From Oceanospirillaceae bacterium (lineage in GTDB: Bacteria; Pseudomonadota; Gammaproteobacteria; Pseudomonadales; Balneatricaceae): a stretch of DNA of 64,000 bases. Made by a program: the position numbers and the translations under genes. Below are positions 61,956 to 64,000 of the stretch, piece by piece (the first letter of the stretch is position 1; every line of letters begins with the position of its first letter). The stretch lies in the NCBI GenBank assembly GCA_013215505.1, contig JABSQZ010000007.1, forward strand, positions 62,001 to 126,000, read 5' to 3'. Below the pieces are notes generated by a model that ran no database searches, was not told where the DNA came from, and saw nothing but the letters and a program-made list of their open reading frames with translations.

Positions 61956-63344
61956 TTAGGTCTTTGTAAGTTGAAACCTCGCGTTATCTAGGGCTTTTTT
62001 CAGAACTTCTTCGGCACTTGGGTGATAAACAGGCATCTCCAGAAATTGATCAGCAGTCATTTTGTGGGTAATTGCTAACGCTAATAAATGAGCAAGGTGC
62101 TCCGCCTGATGACCCAGTAATTCGGCACCGAGAATCTCACCTGAATGTGCATCCAGATAAACCTGCATCCGCCCTTGAGTTTTTTTCCAGACTTCGTGCC
62201 TGGGGCCATTGAAAGGAACATCACCAATAACTATCTGGGTGCCTTTTAACTGTTGGTAACTGAGTCCGACGATAGCCATCTGTGGGTCAGTAAAGTAGAT
62301 AGCTAAGGGTGTTTTGCGGGTAATTTTCTCCGCCTGAGGGTAATTCAGTGCGTTATTTCCAGCGATACGGCCTTCGTCATAGGCCTCGTGCCAAAGTGGC
62401 AGATCATTGGTCGCGTCACCCGCTATGTATATTGGCAAATTGCCGCATTGCATAGTTTGAGGATCAAAAACAGGAATCCCGTTAGTATCCAGCTGAATAT
62501 CTGTATTGTGGATATCCATCTGGTCAACATTAGAGACTCGCCCGGTGGCCACTAAAACGGCGTCAAAGGTTTTAGTAATGACGCTGCCATCATGTTGTTC
62601 ATAGGCAATAACGACAGCGTCATCGTCTTCCCAAGCTTCGACGATCCTGCCTTTTTGCAATATGTCCAGCTCTTGGTTGAGACACTTAAATGTTTCTGCC
62701 TGTAAGTCCGGATGGGTTAAGTCGCCGATTTTCCCGGTACGGCCAAAGAAACTGGTTTTAACACCCAGCCGGTGAAGGGATTGGCCTAGTTCTAAAGCAA
62801 TTACCCCAAGACCTATCACTGCAATAGAATTGGGCAGACTTTCTATTTCAAAAACAGTATCACTGGTCAGTATTTTGCCCGTTACAGATTTTAACTCTTC
62901 TGGTATGTAGGGTCTGGTACCACATGCGATAACCACTTTTTCAGCTTCAATAATTAAATCGTCATCGACTTGTATTTGGTTGTTTGAAAGGAACCTAGCA
63001 CGGCCTTGCAGCTTAAATTGATCAGGTATTTTTCCGATTTGTTTTAACACGTTACCGACAAACTTAGTGGCGCGATCTCTGCGTATTCGGTTAAAAATCT
63101 GTTTGTCATCAACCTCCGGTTCAGCATGAATACCAAACTTTGATGCCTGGGTCATCTCGTGCGCATGGTCAGCAGCAGTTATCAGCATCTTACTTGGCAT
63201 GCAGCCAACTCTTGCACAAGTAGTACCGTATGGGCCGTGCTGGATCATGACAAAGTTATCTGTCTTATGACGTATTTTGGAGTAAGCCCCCAGCCCCGCG
63301 GTGCCCGAGCCAATTATCGCGTATTCTACTTTTCTAATGTTCAT
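61956..63344 (-). CDS. Dihydrolipoamide dehydrogenase-like flavoprotein
   Basis: FAD/NAD disulfide oxidoreductase of 462 residues. FAD site YAIIGSGTAGLGAY, redox disulfide TTCARVGCMPSK (CxxxxC), NAD site IAVIGLGVIALELGQSLHRLG, second FAD block IYIAGDATND, and the C-terminal HPSAEEVLKKAL, where the usual HPTxxE has Ser for Thr. No 2-oxoacid dehydrogenase E1/E2 gene is near, so this is probably one of the stand-alone Lpd paralogues (also soluble transhydrogenase- or mercuric reductase-like). ATG at 63344. It is 27 bp after the acyl-CoA synthetase gene. Confidence 0.9.
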   Translation of the reverse strand: MNIRKVEYAIIGSGTAGLGAYSKIRHKTDNFVMIQHGPYGTTCARVGCMPSKMLITAADHAHEMTQASKFGIHAEPEVDDKQIFNRIRRDRATKFVGNVLKQIGKIPDQFKLQGRARFLSNNQIQVDDDLIIEAEKVVIACGTRPYIPEELKSVTGKILTSDTVFEIESLPNSIAVIGLGVIALELGQSLHRLGVKTSFFGRTGKIGDLTHPDLQAETFKCLNQELDILQKGRIVEAWEDDDAVVIAYEQHDGSVITKTFDAVLVATGRVSNVDQMDIHNTDIQLDTNGIPVFDPQTMQCGNLPIYIAGDATNDLPLWHEAYDEGRIAGNNALNYPQAEKITRKTPLAIYFTDPQMAIVGLSYQQLKGTQIVIGDVPFNGPRHEVWKKTQGRMQVYLDAHSGEILGAELLGHQAEHLAHLLALAITHKMTADQFLEMPVYHPSAEEVLKKALDNARFQLTKT

Positions 63345-63371
63345 ATCTTAGCCATCGATTCGTTTGTTTTT

Positions 63372-64000
63372 TTAAGCTAGCTTGCTAGCCGTTTGACGAA
63401 GTGCGAACTTCTGAATTTTACCTGTTGAAGTACGTGGAATGCTACAGAATTCAAAACGTGCGGGGACTTTATAGCTAGCCAGTAATTCACGACACCAATC
63501 GAGCAGTTGTGCTGCACTGGCTGCTTGACCTTCAGCCAGCTCAATGAATGCACAGGGCCGCTCACCCCATTTTGTATCTGGCATAGCAACCACAGCCGCT
63601 ACGGCAATTGCCGGGTGTTTGTAGAGGGCAGCTTCGATCTCTATAGACGAAATATTTTCTCCACCGGAAATAATGATGTCCTTAGAGCGGTCTTTAAGCT
63701 GTATATAGCCATCCGGATGAATAACGCCCAGGTCACCTGAATGGAACCAGCCACCGGCAAAGGCCTGTTGGGTTGCCTGCGGGTTTTTGAAATAACCTTT
63801 CATGACGACATTACCGCGAAACATTACTTCGCCGATGGTTTCACCGTCATGTGGTACAGGCTGCATCGATTCTGGATTCAATACGCTGAGCGCTTCTAAT
63901 GGCAAATAACGCACCCCCTGACGGGCTTTAAGCGCTGCCTGGTCTGGATCAGGTAAATGATTCCATGAATGATGCCACTCATTGACGACAGCAGGACCAT
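63372..64000 (-). CDS. Acyl-CoA synthetase (AMP-binding), C-terminal part
   Basis: The last 209 residues of an adenylate-forming ligase; the frame is open to the right window edge (reads GPAVVNEWHHSWNHL before RQGVRYLPLE). Seen are the hinge GWFHSGDLGVIHPDGYIQLKDRSKDIIISGGENISSIEIE (A8 motif) and the catalytic Lys in RTSTGKIQKF near the end. The pattern RSKDIIISGGENISSIEIE is that of medium-chain fatty acyl-CoA synthetases. The start is outside the window. Followed by the Lpd-like gene on the same strand. Confidence 0.93.
   Translation of the reverse strand, partial: GPAVVNEWHHSWNHLPDPDQAALKARQGVRYLPLEALSVLNPESMQPVPHDGETIGEVMFRGNVVMKGYFKNPQATQQAFAGGWFHSGDLGVIHPDGYIQLKDRSKDIIISGGENISSIEIEAALYKHPAIAVAAVVAMPDTKWGERPCAFIELAEGQAASAAQLLDWCRELLASYKVPARFEFCSIPRTSTGKIQKFALRQTASKLA

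Overview
The window looks like chromosome of a marine-type gammaproteobacterium of moderate G+C. The RluF, FdxA, NagK and YadGH-like proteins and the Nit-type hydrolase all read like gammaproteobacterial versions. The exact genus cannot be read from the sequence; a cellvibrionalean or alteromonadalean relative is a guess. No phage, integrase, intact transposase, rRNA, tRNA or CRISPR array was seen. Both ends cut genes: an ABC ATPase on the left and an acyl-CoA synthetase on the right.

0-10 kb is housekeeping: an ABC-2 export pair, an LpxR-like outer-membrane deacylase, two pseudouridine synthases, an M48 protease with a YjgN-like membrane protein, a nitrilase-family hydrolase and a tandem pair of paralogous small lipoproteins. 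10-20 kb is a complete-looking amino-sugar locus, best read as N-acetylgalactosamine/galactosamine use. It holds a ROK kinase, a DeoR/AgaR repressor, a four-gene ABC sugar importer, KbaZ/GatZ, AgaS and a NagA-type deacetylase. CTTTC boxes of the AgaR type sit on the divergent promoters. 20-29 kb carries two solute-binding proteins, a MoxR/VWA pair, a PNPOx-like and a GFA protein, a FAD oxidoreductase and ferredoxin FdxA.

29-36 kb is a decayed accessory stretch. It has a frameshifted glyoxalase, a 0.54-kb tandem duplication carrying the tail of a quinone oxidoreductase, and a head-to-head pair of 5'-truncated remnants (leucine dehydrogenase and Lrp). It also has two small regulons with readable operators: SDR/TetR with two palindromes, and VOC/FMN-reductase behind a canonical SoxR promoter. 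36-48 kb holds two LysR-linked catabolic operons of unknown substrate and a dimethylargininase-like gene. 48-56.5 kb is a divergent LysR locus with a TAXI-TRAP importer, a RidA protein, a D-cysteine desulfhydrase/L-cysteate sulfo-lyase family enzyme and a TauE/SafE exporter, which I interpret as L-cysteate (or D-cysteine) degradation. 57-64 kb has a large CHASE-PAS-GAF-PAS-GGDEF-EAL protein, a FrnE/DsbA-like protein, a dihydrolipoamide-dehydrogenase-like flavoprotein and the acyl-CoA synthetase.

The most unusual sequence-level signal is a family of five heptanucleotide tandem arrays (unit close to [ACG]C[ATG]ACT[TC]). Four lie between convergent genes, and two are fused directly to the T-tract of an intrinsic terminator. 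A second theme is gene-end duplication: chimeric cuyA/TRAP repeats at 53.2-53.6 kb, the oxidoreductase-tail duplication at 29.8-30.9 kb and the duplicated 5' end of an aldehyde dehydrogenase at 41.6 kb.
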